DNA of 64,000 nt from Uloborus plumipes. Its lineage: Eukaryota; Arthropoda; Arachnida; Araneae; Uloboridae. The position numbers and the translations under genes were made by a program. Shown here piece by piece: positions 23,786 to 33,264 of this stretch. The number at the start of each line of letters is the position of its first letter. Positions within the stretch are counted from its first letter, which is position 1. The stretch lies in assembly GCA_038373865.1 (NCBI GenBank), contig JAXGGA010003438.1, positions 38,531 through 102,530 on the forward strand. The letters are read 5' to 3'. The notes under the pieces are model-generated. The model was not told where the DNA came from. It made no database searches and was given only the letters and a program-made list of their open reading frames with translations.

Positions 23786-23836
23786 ATACAGTATAATACT
23801 GGAAGCAGAGGTTCCAGTTTAAAACTGTAAAATGAG
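23786..23836 (-). mobile_element. ACTGT-MITE internal fragment
   Basis: CAGTATAATACTGG, CAGAGGTTCCAGTTTAAAAC and TGTAAAATG match the start of a second half in reverse orientation, with no terminus. Confidence 0.7.
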
Positions 23837-23851
23837 CACTTTTGCCGTTTA

Positions 23852-24262
23852 CACTGTAAAAAATGTATGTTGTTTTTACAGTATAACACGACTAATTTTA
23901 CAGTAATAAACTGTAAACATAGTTAATTTTACAGTAATAAACTGTCAAATTGCTCATTTTACAATACAAAACTGTAAAATTGCTCATTTTGCAGTGATAA
24001 ACTGTAAAATTGCTAATTTTACAGTTTATGACGGTGAATTTTGCAGTTTTAAACTGGCACCTCTGCTACCAGTATCATACTGTTGTTCTTACAGTATAAT
24101 ACAGCTAAATTTTACGGCAATTAAATGTAAAATTGCTAACTTTACAGTAAGAAACTGTAAAATTGCTAGTTTTACAGTTTATTACTGTGTATTTTAGAGT
24201 TTTAAATGGAACCTCAGCTGCCAGTATTATACTGTAAAAACAACGGTTCACTTCTTGTAGTG
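23852..24262 (+). mobile_element. ACTGT-MITE copy 7, complete
   Basis: CACTGTAAAAAATGTATG to CTTCTTGTAGTG, both halves present. TG follows the right end and TA precedes the left. The 60 bp after it (24263-24322) repeat the right flank of copy 11 (33189-33249) almost exactly. Confidence 0.9.
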
Positions 24263-24322
24263 TGTTCGCACCGATTCAAAACACGTAAAAATGGTAAAAA
24301 CGTATAAAAGAGAAACATACAA
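24263..24322 (+). mobile_element. Fragment of the mariner-like CAGTGAAA element
   Basis: TTCGCACCGATTCAAAACACGT and GGTAAAAACGTATAAAAGAG match 33191-33240, which is the right arm of the element at 32295-33262. The terminal CCGGTGTTTCACTG is missing because copy 8 follows. Confidence 0.75.
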
Positions 24323-24494
24323 CAACTGTAAAGTTAGAAACTGTAAAGTTACAACTGTAAAGTTAGAAAACTTTACAGTAAGAAGCTGTAAAATTGCTTG
24401 TTTTAAAGTTTAGTTCTGTGCATTTTACAGTTTTAAATTGGAACCTCGGTCGTCAGTATTATATTGTAAAAACAACAATTTATTTTTTGCAGTG
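24323..24494 (+). mobile_element. ACTGT-MITE copy 8, second half only
   Basis: Begins inside the palindromic chain and ends with CCTCGGTCGTCAGTATTATA and TTTTTTGCAGTG, followed by TA. Confidence 0.8.
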
Positions 24495-25684
24495 TAGATG
24501 CATGCTGTATGCGGCAAATAAGCTCATGCAGCCACCCCCCTGCGCCCCCCCCCCCCTTTATTCATCAAGAAAAAAAATTTCGTCGATCTGGCAAAATTTC
24601 GCCAGATTGTGATTTTATCAACATAAAAAAAGACCTATCTGAAGATAAAGTGCTATCAAAACAGAACTTTATTATCAACAGACAAAAGTGTAGTAAGAGT
24701 AATTATCATAGAGCCTGCTTAAAAAATTGTATGATGTTATTCTATAGTAGATTTTCTTTTTTTCGTGGCTCACTGTAGTTCATATTTTTCTTAGTATAAT
24801 TTTTGTTCGTACTATAAAAAAATTGCTTATTTTCTGGAAAGTCAAGTTTATGTAGTTGACGAATTAAAAAAAAAAAAAAAACAATGTCGCCATAATTTTT
24901 TGCACCATCATTTTTTCCTGGGATTTGATAACCACCGAGAAGTAGACTGAAACCCGATAAGACCAGTTGACATTATTAGAGCACCGATCTCCTTATTAAG
25001 AAGTCAAAGAATCGAGGAGAGAATATAATTCTGCACTACAGATGCTGCAAAACTGTGTATAAACTGTACGACTGAGTATTGACCTAAAATATAAATATTA
25101 ATGATATTAAATAAATAAGTAAATAAATAAAAACAGAATTAAAAAACACTCATCAGTGCTCGTGTTCTGAGTATGACGTTTGATTTTTCTCCCATGACTT
25201 TTCCATTGAAATCATTATAAAACTTTTAACAATGTTTTTGACTTTATTAAATGCGCTTTAATATGTCTTATGTTGACAATAAAGAATATTTTTTTTTTTC
25301 TTATTCGGGACTTTTGCTTCCAAGACGGTCAAATTGCATTTTTGCCCTGCGGCTATACTGCTGCTCAACTCATGAATTGAAGCCAATCAATTAAAACTTT
25401 CCGTCAATTGGGGAGATGAACTGCACTATTGCTGCGGACACTCGGTGGTGTGCTTAGTATTTTTCAGCTACCAGTTTGCTGACACTCTCAGCTCCAACGA
25501 TATAACACATGCCTCGTTATTGAATACTCCCTAGTAACCCTACTAGGCTTACTAAAAAACTAGTAACCCTAGCTTGTTATGATGAATTCATAACAAGGAA
25601 TAAACTGTGGTCCTCCGGGCGGTCGGTTTGTTGCACGTGAATCTGTAGTGGTGATCTAATTTATTGCGTGGAAATTAATCTTAA
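24495..25684. other. No gene seen
   Basis: Includes a C13 run near 24546 and A/T runs; nothing coding recognised. The frames at 24394-24612 and 24509-24778 overlap MITE sequence and are not genes. Confidence 0.45.
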
Positions 25685-26157
25685 CCCATTTATGCCCAAG
25701 TTTTTTTAAACAATTTTTTTCAATTTTCATCTGCTTAAAACCGCTGTTGCCATATTTATTGAGTTATTTAACGTCCTGTTTATGGGATATTTTGCAGATA
25801 TGTGAGCAAAATACGTCCATACTTGACTTTATTTTCGCAAAGTAACATTACAGAAGACATCTGTGCTCAATTTTAAGCAAATCATTTTAAAATAGTTTAA
25901 TTTTATGAAAAATAAATTCACAAAAAAACTTACTTTCTGTTGCTACCCATGCTGGATCGTTGCTTGACTGATTTGTCTGAAAATAGCTGTCAATAAATAA
26001 ACTCTGATGTCTAAATAGTGGCTCTAACTGGTTTTCTCAAGAAGAAGGACTATTTGACTTGTGAAAAACAGCTTTAGTAAAATGATATACCCATTTTCGG
26101 TTCTTGTATGCGGTAACTAACAAGCGTCCCGTTTTTAGGCTACTGGGCATAAATGGG
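25685..26157 (+). mobile_element. piggyBac-like MITE family A, copy 2, perfect TTAA flanks
   Basis: Ends CCCATTTATGCCCAAG and CTACTGGGCATAAATGGG are inverted repeats of at least 15 bp, flanked by TTAA at 25681-25684 and 26158-26161. The whole body aligns in reverse to 13320-13852. Non-coding, so it would need a transposase supplied from elsewhere. Confidence 0.92.
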
Positions 26158-26168
26158 TTAATGTTTTC

Positions 26169-26335
26169 CACTGCAAAAAATGAATATTGTTTATACAATA
26201 TAATACAGCTAATTTTACAGTAATAAACTGTAAAACTGCTAGTTTTACAGTTTATTACTGTGCATTTTACAGTTTTAAACTAGAACCTCGGCTGCCAGTA
26301 TTATACTGTAAAAGCAACAGTTCATTTTTGCAGTG
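26169..26335 (+). mobile_element. ACTGT-MITE copy 9, single-unit (monomer) form
   Basis: Both termini are present (CACTGCAAAAAATGAATATTG and TTCATTTTTGCAGTG) but only one set of palindromes and one CCTCGGCTGCCAGTATTATA block, giving 167 bp against about 390-430 for dimers. It may be the ancestral monomer or an internal deletion. Confidence 0.88.
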
Positions 26336-27420
26336 CATTTTTGTCAGTTAGATAGTTTTTGAGAAGTAGAAATTTCATTAATGTTGTTTCAAGTTTAATG
26401 TGAGTCAAAAATATGTGTAAGTAATAAAAGATTGGGGAATCTACTGACGAAATACCTTGTCTATTTAAACTGTGAAATACGGACAATAAAAGCGGAACAA
26501 AGTGACCTTGTGACTATAAGGTCCTCTAATAGGATACGACTGGTACAGAAAAAAAAACTGGAAAGAAACTTTTGTTTATATTCCACCAAAGAAAACAGTC
26601 GGCAGAAGTAATAAAGCACAGAATAGAAGTGAAAACCAAATTTCTGAGTAATTTGGGTTCTTTTTCTTGCGAAATGCTCGGAAAGCAGACTTATACTTAT
26701 TTTCTGGTGTATTATTATTGAGGAAGAGGCGGACCGCAAGTCTGAAACTGCAGGAACCGCCGTCTGGTATCACGGATGGAATTGGAGCCTTGAAAAAGGA
26801 TCATCAGGTGAAAATTGTTGCTCACCATCACTTGCGTCGGTTGGGTAACAGTACTGCGCACCACAAGTTCCATTCTTCCATCCCACCGGTACTATCTAAA
26901 AGCATTCCATCCCTCTCGCACGCCGCAGAGTCTGCGTTAACTCCCATTCGCGCCGCAAAAATAAGGAACATTCCTTTTTCCTTCAATGGAACTACAGCAA
27001 AGAGAGAGAATCATTAGGCAAGACCTTGGAAATGATTCCTGGTTTTGATGTTTTCTTTCTCAAGAACCTTTTCTTTTCTCTTTGGGGCTTGAAGGTAGTA
27101 ATTTCATATCTTTCTTTGAAAGCAGCCCCAACGTCTGTCATTACAGGCGCACAGTGGTCTTGGGTTCGCTGAGATCTCTCAGCTCCGACTTCTTATTTTT
27201 TTTCCCCGCCACATAACAACTCCCCAAGGGCAAGAACTGCCACAGCCAGGAAGAAAAAGAAATTGCCCTCAACCAGTCAGTTTTTCCTTTCGGGTTTGAA
27301 ATTGCTTCTGATTCGGCCGACACAATGCGAGGGGTGGGAAAATCCCTGGCAAATAAGCTTTGTGTCTCCTCCCCCCCCCCTTCTGCGGAAGAAAAAAAGA
27401 AGTAGATAGAAGTATATATT
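26336..27420. other. GC-richer segment with unrecognised reading frames
   Basis: From about 26720 to 27340 base composition is more balanced than around it. The longest frame, 26667-27017 plus (116 codons), is His/Ser/Lys-rich, has no transmembrane segment or known motif, and lacks visible splice or promoter context. It may be chance, or a noncoding exon or regulatory DNA. I make no functional call. Confidence 0.3.
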
Positions 27421-28272
27421 AGGTCAGAACCTGGAATTACGTTTTTTTCTTCGATTTCGTCTTTAACTTTTCATGCGTGTTTACAGTATCAAGTGAGAAA
27501 AAAAAGTCACATTTTTTGGCAACATACCCCAAAATCTATTGTAGTCTTGATGACAGGGAAATCATGAAGCCGTATAGTTCTAACTTTTTTTTGTTTGGCT
27601 TGTTATACTTACGAATTCTTGAGCAAGCGTAAGAGGATCTGTAAGTAATAATTTGTTCCGCTAGTTTTTCCTCATCACAGCTTTTGCAAAGTCTTGATAA
27701 CACTCTTTACATTTCCTTTTTTTTTCTTCTTTATGTCTAACTTGAGAGAAAAAATATTTTACGTAGTTTTTTTCACTATGTAATTTATGTTATTACTCAA
27801 TAAGATAAAGATATAGTAAGCTTCGGATTCAAACTGTGAAGTCTAATGCAAAGAGCTTCGGGCAGGATATTTTGAAGAATGCTCGTTTTTAGGCAAAATG
27901 ATTGAAACTTTATATGATTTGAAAAAATCAATTGAAAATTGTCAATGTCCAATATTAGCATTCAAGGTACAATTATATACATACATCTAATACTTAATAC
28001 ATACATCAGAATGGTAAGTCATCTTCATCTTCCCGTATCACTTTTGTTTATCTACACAGCTTCCCTAAATCAGTTTTGGATTCAAAATTGCTTCATTCAA
28101 GGATTGGAAAAATCAAGAAAACCCGGTTATTGGCTAACCTTAATTAATGGTTAGATGTAAACAATATTTTAAATTATAATTTCTGTCATTATTCTGTTTC
28201 GAAAACTAGTTTTCTTTGTTAAATCAAAGGATTGTAAAGAAAAAAAAACTGCTCGTTAAAAGAGCACATTCC
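27421..28272. other. No gene seen
   Basis: AT-rich filler. Confidence 0.45.
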
Positions 28273-28474
28273 CATTACGTGGCGTATTTGGATGAATCCA
28301 AGGAGGGGGTTCAATCTTTCGATGATGTCTGCCGATATATATGATGCTCCGATTTTTTTTATGCCTGTATGATTTTTTTCTAGAAAATGTAGGGGAAAGT
28401 ATGTAATGATTAGCATAACGTGTTGGCAAGGGAGGGGGTTAACCCCCCAAACCAGTCCCTTGGATACGCCACTG
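28273..28474. mobile_element. Probable hAT-like MITE with GTGGCGTAT ends
   Basis: ACGTGGCGTATTTGG on the left pairs with CCTTGGATACGCCACTG on the right; runs GGAGGGGGTT and GGGAGGGGGTTAACCCCCC lie inside the ends. No 8-bp duplication could be read, so the boundaries are approximate. Confidence 0.5.
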
Positions 28475-29273
28475 CTCCAATTCAAAGCTTTTACTGCATT
28501 ATACCAAACATAAGACATCGTGCATTCCGAATCTCCTTAAGTGTAGTTTTTGCGTAAAATTTTCAGTTAGGTGCGTTTGGCTTTGTACCAAGACTTAAGT
28601 GGCATCGTAGCTGAGCTCCTGCATTCATTTTCAATCCTGTAAAAATTTTCGCATAAAAGACGGAATTCAGACCTAAAAAAAATAAGTTTTGAAGATTATA
28701 AGACTCAGGCATTTTAGAAATTGAGTACCGTTTCGTACTATTGCGGAAGCGAGGAATATGGTTAACTTTCACTTCCGAATGGTTAAATTTACATTTATTT
28801 GATAATTTAATAAAAAAATTACTTTTGTTTTTTATTAAAAGCCCGGTATTTATTCTGAGTTTGCTCTCAGTTGACCCATGGGTAGATGAAAACCTGGCTA
28901 CTGTACTCATGGGAACACCGTTTTGTACCAAGCAGTAATTCAAATTAGTTCCTTAGCTTTTAAAACTCCAATTTAAAAATCCAGCTCCTGACTTCTCAAA
29001 ATATCGTTTCATCCGGATGTAGGACATGAGAAGCTCTGAGATATGGACGTCATAGGATAGCTAATCATCGGACGACGCAAGTCCTTTGTTTTCTCTCGCT
29101 TCCCACCCAGTCGTTTCGATGTGATTGAATAACGATCTCAGCATGAAATGAAATCAAGGTTGGAGAAAACAATAATTCTTTATTGGACATCGATGTAAAT
29201 TTTCAGTCAGGTACAGATATTTATGCAGATATTACGAATGAATAAGCATAGAAAATGACAAAAAAAGGGGGGT
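28475..29273. other. No gene seen
   Basis: The 126-codon minus frame 28563-28943 has no recognisable domain. Confidence 0.4.
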
Positions 29274-29286
29274 AAAAAGGCCGTTT

Positions 29287-29464
29287 GGGGGCCTCGGTGG
29301 CCTAGTAATAGAATCTTCACCTCGTTAGCAAGAGGTCGCGGGTCTTGTCCATGGTTATTATTTCAACCTCTCTGTGCCGTAAATGTATCCTGTGCTTGTC
29401 AGAAGGCGAGGCGCATAGTACGCAGTCCTCATGTATGTCGAAGCTGATGGCTTCTGTACTAAAA
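29287..29464 (+). mobile_element. tRNA-derived SINE with target duplication
   Basis: The head reads CCTCGGTGGCCTAGTAATAG (A box) and GCGGGTCTTGTCC (B box, 29338-29350), followed by about 110 bp of body and an A9 tail at 29461-29469. AAAAAGGCCGTTT (29274-29286) and AAAAAGGCCTTTT (29465-29477) look like the target duplication, so the exact tail end is ambiguous. SINEs are copied by LINE enzymes; RNA polymerase III would use the A and B boxes. Confidence 0.8.
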
Positions 29465-29477
29465 AAAAAGGCCTTTT

Positions 29478-30557
29478 CTAGACGGAATAAATTATAACAT
29501 TGAAAAATATTTTGTATAAAAAATTAATCTGTTAGAACAAATAAAAAAAGAAAACAAGTTCAGCTGGTCAGGTCTAATCACAATTATAATTTTCTTAACT
29601 TAAGTTTTAAATCATTCGATGAACCACATTTTTTTACTGGCATCAGAGCAATAGTATGAGTACAATACCGTTTCTCACTATTCCCCCCCCCCCCAAAAAA
29701 AAACGGAGCACACATTTAGAAAAGCACTAAACGCCAAGGGACTGTCCATACAATTATGTCTTTTTGTTTTCAACGTTTTTGACTCCTCTGCTTCATTTGT
29801 TTCATTGTGTCATATTTCAATATGCCTCCTACCTCCCTTTGCCACATGCCAGCTATTTTTCATAAACAAATTCGCATTTAAAAAAAAAAGCGTGATTTTA
29901 TACTTCTTGTGACCCACCTTCCCCTAGTCACAAACACTGTCACAATTTCAAGACTGCCCCCCCCCCTTCAAACCGTGAAAACATTTGCAGACAGCTCCTA
30001 ATTAAAAATAAGTATTAAAATTTTAACCATCATCATTTTTAATGGAGAAAGCCAAAGATATGAAAAACTTTGTATCACGATTTTTCTCCAGTAATTTTAA
30101 AACCCACGTTTTTAAATTCTGTGATCATTTCGTGATTTACAGTGCCCACAAGTTGCTCAACACGATGCAAGGTTTTTTGAACAATTAGTACTTTGTTTGA
30201 TTCCATTGGAAAATGATTGGACATTGGGGACATGATTTGAAAAGGAGGGGAATTTCGCAGGGGCTCCACCTCTCTAATAACCACGTGATGTTTCACGTGA
30301 CTCTCTCCAACCCCTGGGTTTGCGAGCAGTTCCTCCACCCCTCTCCTCCTCCAAAGCCGGATCTCTCAAACCAATTTCCTTTGGCTACGCAGAAGAAAAA
30401 AGCTTGCAGTCATTAGAGGCCTTGGTTGGCAGTGAGGATCGGGGTTCTTGCTTAGGATATAGAAAATGATACGACATTTATGGCCACTGTCAAATAGTAT
30501 GTACTATTTTTTCGAGGCAAAATGCATTGATTAATTTTGCAGTGGTTTTGAATGATG
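29478..30557. other. No gene seen
   Basis: Contains C9 and C8 runs (about 29686 and 29957) and AT-rich filler. The frames at 30075-30338 (minus) and 30213-30416 (plus) are unsupported. Confidence 0.45.
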
Positions 30558-31185
30558 CACTGCAAAAAATGAACTGTTGTTTTTATAGTATAATACTGGC
30601 AGCCAAGGTTCCAATTTAAAATTTTAAAATGCACAGTAAGAAACTAAAACTAGCAATTTTACAGTTTCTTACTGTAAAGTTAGAAATTTTACAGTTTATT
30701 GCGGTAAAATTTAGCTGTATTATAATGTAAAAACAACAATACTATACTGTCTGCCGAGTTTCGAGTTTAAAACTGTAAAATGCACGGTAATAAACTGAAG
30801 GGCCAGGGGGGAAAAAGATGAAAGTGACGAAAAAGCAATTTCGAGAACAACGAAGAACAAAGTTTGATTTCTCGTAGCTCCTTATGTAGTTTTTCGATTT
30901 TTCATACACATTTCGGTCGCTTCTCATCTTTTTCCCCCCTTGTTGTTCTACCAGATGATACTAGTCCTTCATAGCTATTAGATAGTGCTAATATCTCAAA
31001 ATTGACGAAAAAGTGACCTTCATCTCCCCCCCCCCCTGGCCCTTCAACTGTAAAATTAGCAATTTTCCAGTTTATTACTGTAAAATTAGCCATTTTATAG
31101 TTTAGTACTGTAAAAGTAGAAATTTTAGTTTATTACTACGAATTTAGCTGTATGATACTGTAAAAACAACATGCATTTTTTGAAG
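30558..31185 (-). mobile_element. ACTGT-MITE copy 10, split by another element
   Basis: Starts CACTGCAAAAAATGAACTG and ends at GTAAAAACAACATGCATTTTTTG in reverse orientation. The second half is interrupted at 30797-31045. The right terminus has decayed. Confidence 0.85.
30797..31045. mobile_element. Palindromic MITE with GAAGGGCCAGGGGGG ends, AACT duplication
   Basis: Left end GAAGGGCCAGGGGGG and right end CCCCCTGGCCCTTC are inverted, and matching GATGAA/TTCATC and GTGAC(G)AAAAAG words extend the pairing. AACT occurs at 30793-30796 and 31046-31049, and removal of the insert with one AACT restores the host MITE's AATAAACTGTAAAAT. A four-base duplication fits several superfamilies; unassigned. 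Confidence 0.78.
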
Positions 31186-31333
31186 CATTTCCTCTTTTTT
31201 AGGGAGGATATCTAGGTACCTTTGAATTACATTAACAGTTTGAAATATCTTCTATAAGTATTGCGTTCAGTCTTTTCTGAACTTCTTGCTTCAGTTCTCA
31301 CGAAAATAAAACTGAACTTCTTTTCTTATGAAA

Positions 31334-31468
31334 TATAAATCCAACGTCAATTAAGCACAAATAAGCAGGGATACTGCAGACACGTGTTTCAGCGTTACAA
31401 GGAACGCATTTTTCAATGTCAAAAAAAAAAAAAAAAAAAATTGTAAGCTTATGGATGCACAAAGCTCA

Positions 31469-31503
<35 letters not shown>

Positions 31504-31588
31504 ACATTGAAAAATGCGTTCCTTATAACGCCGAAACACGTGTCTGCAGTATCTCTACGTATTTGTGCTTGATTAACGTTGGATTTAT
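31334..31588. repeat. 255-bp foldback (long hairpin)
   Basis: Left arm 31334-31450 and right arm 31462-31588 are near-perfect reverse complements: ATCCAACGT, AAGCACAAATA, GATACTGCAGACACGTGTTT, GGAACGCATTTTTCAATGTC each pair with their mirror. The arms carry A20 (31421-31440) and T31 (about 31472-31502), then TTGTAAGCTT/AAGCTCACAA closes the stem over about ten loop bases. The two short frames over it are not genes. Confidence 0.9.
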
Positions 31589-32294
31589 ACTATATTTGCA
31601 CATATTTTTATATTATATTTTTGCACAAATGTATTTATTTTCTTTTTTTCTTACGTTTGGGCTTTGTACTTCCTTAAGTCATCACAGTTGATTAATATAT
31701 TTTTTTAAGTTAATTATGTGAAGAATTGCAAGTAAAAGCAAAAAAAAAAGAAGAAGAACTATTCAATAGCAATAAATATCTCTTAAAAATGAATAAATTA
31801 ATTTTTAAAACACAGAACTTTTGTTTTAATTCATCTATTTACCCCAAAATAAACTTACAAAAAAAATAAACCACAGCAACTTGTTTGAACAAAATCTTCT
31901 AAAGAGTTGGTTGATGCAGAAAAATAAAATACATTGTTTTAAAACACAAATGAAGTTCATTGCTAATCCAGCATTTCTTAGGATGAAAAAGAAATTCTTT
32001 TGTAAAGATCCACCGTAATATTAAAATAATCATGTCGGACAATTGATGCTGAGTAAAGCAATGTCCTTATTAAACACATTTTTTTCTCGAACAAAATTAA
32101 TAAGAGAGTTATGAAAATAATGATTAATAGGCTACTATTTTAGCGCAAACATTTTTGTTATTAGAAAGTTGATCACAGCAGATTCCGTTGATCTCATCAA
32201 CTGAATCTCGATTAATATCAATCAATGTGCATATGGACTTAAAAACGTTTGTTACTGGTCCTGCTGGTCAGAATCTCTTCACAGGACAAATATA
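31589..32294. other. No gene seen
   Basis: AT-rich filler. Confidence 0.45.
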
Positions 32295-32393
32295 CAGTGA
32301 AATGCCGTTTATACGTGTTTGAAGGGACAGTTTTGAAAAAAGCGTTAATAAAAAAATGTTAAATATGCGTACGTCAATATTTATAGGACTCTG

Positions 32394-33188
32394 CACTGTA
32401 AAAAATGAATGTTGTTTTTTCAGTATATAATACAGCTAATTTTATAGTAATAAACTGTAAAATTGCTAACTTTACAGTAAGAAACTGCAAAATTGCTAGT
32501 TTTACAGTTTATCCCTGTGCATTTTGCAGTTTTAAATTGGAACCTCGGCTGCCAGTATTATACTGTAAACGACAACCATGGGCGACAAATAAGGGGGGCA
32601 AGAGGAGGCGGTCGCACCCCCAAGTATTTTTCGCATAATGTTAAAACTGGTAAATACAATTTATGCATAACACAAATCAATGATTACGTTCAAAAGGAAA
32701 TAAAATAGCTTGTTCATTTTCAACAAAAATTGAAAAAGCTCATCCTTAAACATATTCTTGAGACTATTTCTAATAAGAGAAGAATCTGAAGAAAAAATGC
32801 TCTGAAACAAGTACAACGGGACAAGAAATTATTTTCAACTTTAGCTGTTTGGGAAATTGCACAAGACACTGGGAATCGATGGGAAAAAAACTCTTCTTTC
32901 AGACTCCAGACATTGCAGATAATAGCTCGATTGAAAGTTAAAAACTAATTACTAATCAAGACATTTTGTGTGATAACTAATTACAAAATAATTTTTCGCT
33001 TCGGTCGTAGAAATTCAAATTGTTTCGCAACTCCAATTTTTCTAAATATTAAATCCATTTTAAAATTTTTTCTTTTTACCAATATGCATTTTGTTCCATA
33101 CTGAGGTACTTCATATTTACGAAACTTGCCCCCTCAAACAAAGTACTGAAATGCCGCCCCTGAAAACAACGGTTCATTTCTTACAGTG
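32394..33188 (+). mobile_element. ACTGT-MITE copy 11, split by a hAT-like element, TG/TG flanks
   Basis: CACTGTAAAAAATGAATG to CATTTCTTACAGTG, with TG at 32392-32393 and 33189-33190. Mostly one half is kept; the insert at 32577-33162 lies in the right end between ACTGTAAA and AACAACGGTTC. Confidence 0.88.
32577..33162 (+). mobile_element. hAT-like element family C, copy 1
   Basis: Ends CATGGGCGACAAATAAGGGG and TGAAATGCCGCCCCTG are inverted. Flanks ACGACAAC (32569-32576) and AAAACAAC (33163-33170) are an 8-bp duplication with two changes; the host MITE consensus at this point is AAAACAAC. The element is non-coding. Its ends match 52394-53054 in opposite orientation. Confidence 0.82.
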
Positions 33189-33264
33189 TGTTCGCACCGA
33201 TTCAAAACACGTGAAAATGGTAAAAACGTATAAAAGAGAAAAATACAACCGGTGTTTCACTGTA

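Larger units (their letters stand above)
32295..33262. mobile_element. Mariner-like MITE (CAGTGAAA ends, TA flanks) hosting two nested elements
   Basis: Left end CAGTGAAATGCCG and right end CGGTGTTTCACTG are inverted, with TA at 32293-32294 and 33263-33264. Without its inserts the element would be only about 170 bp. TA duplication and CAGTG ends are the Tc1/mariner pattern. Confidence 0.78.

Noticed and set aside
26667..27017. 116-codon frame in a GC-richer stretch as a host gene
   Set aside because: No domain, splice signals or conservation evidence can be shown from sequence alone; kept only as a descriptive entry.
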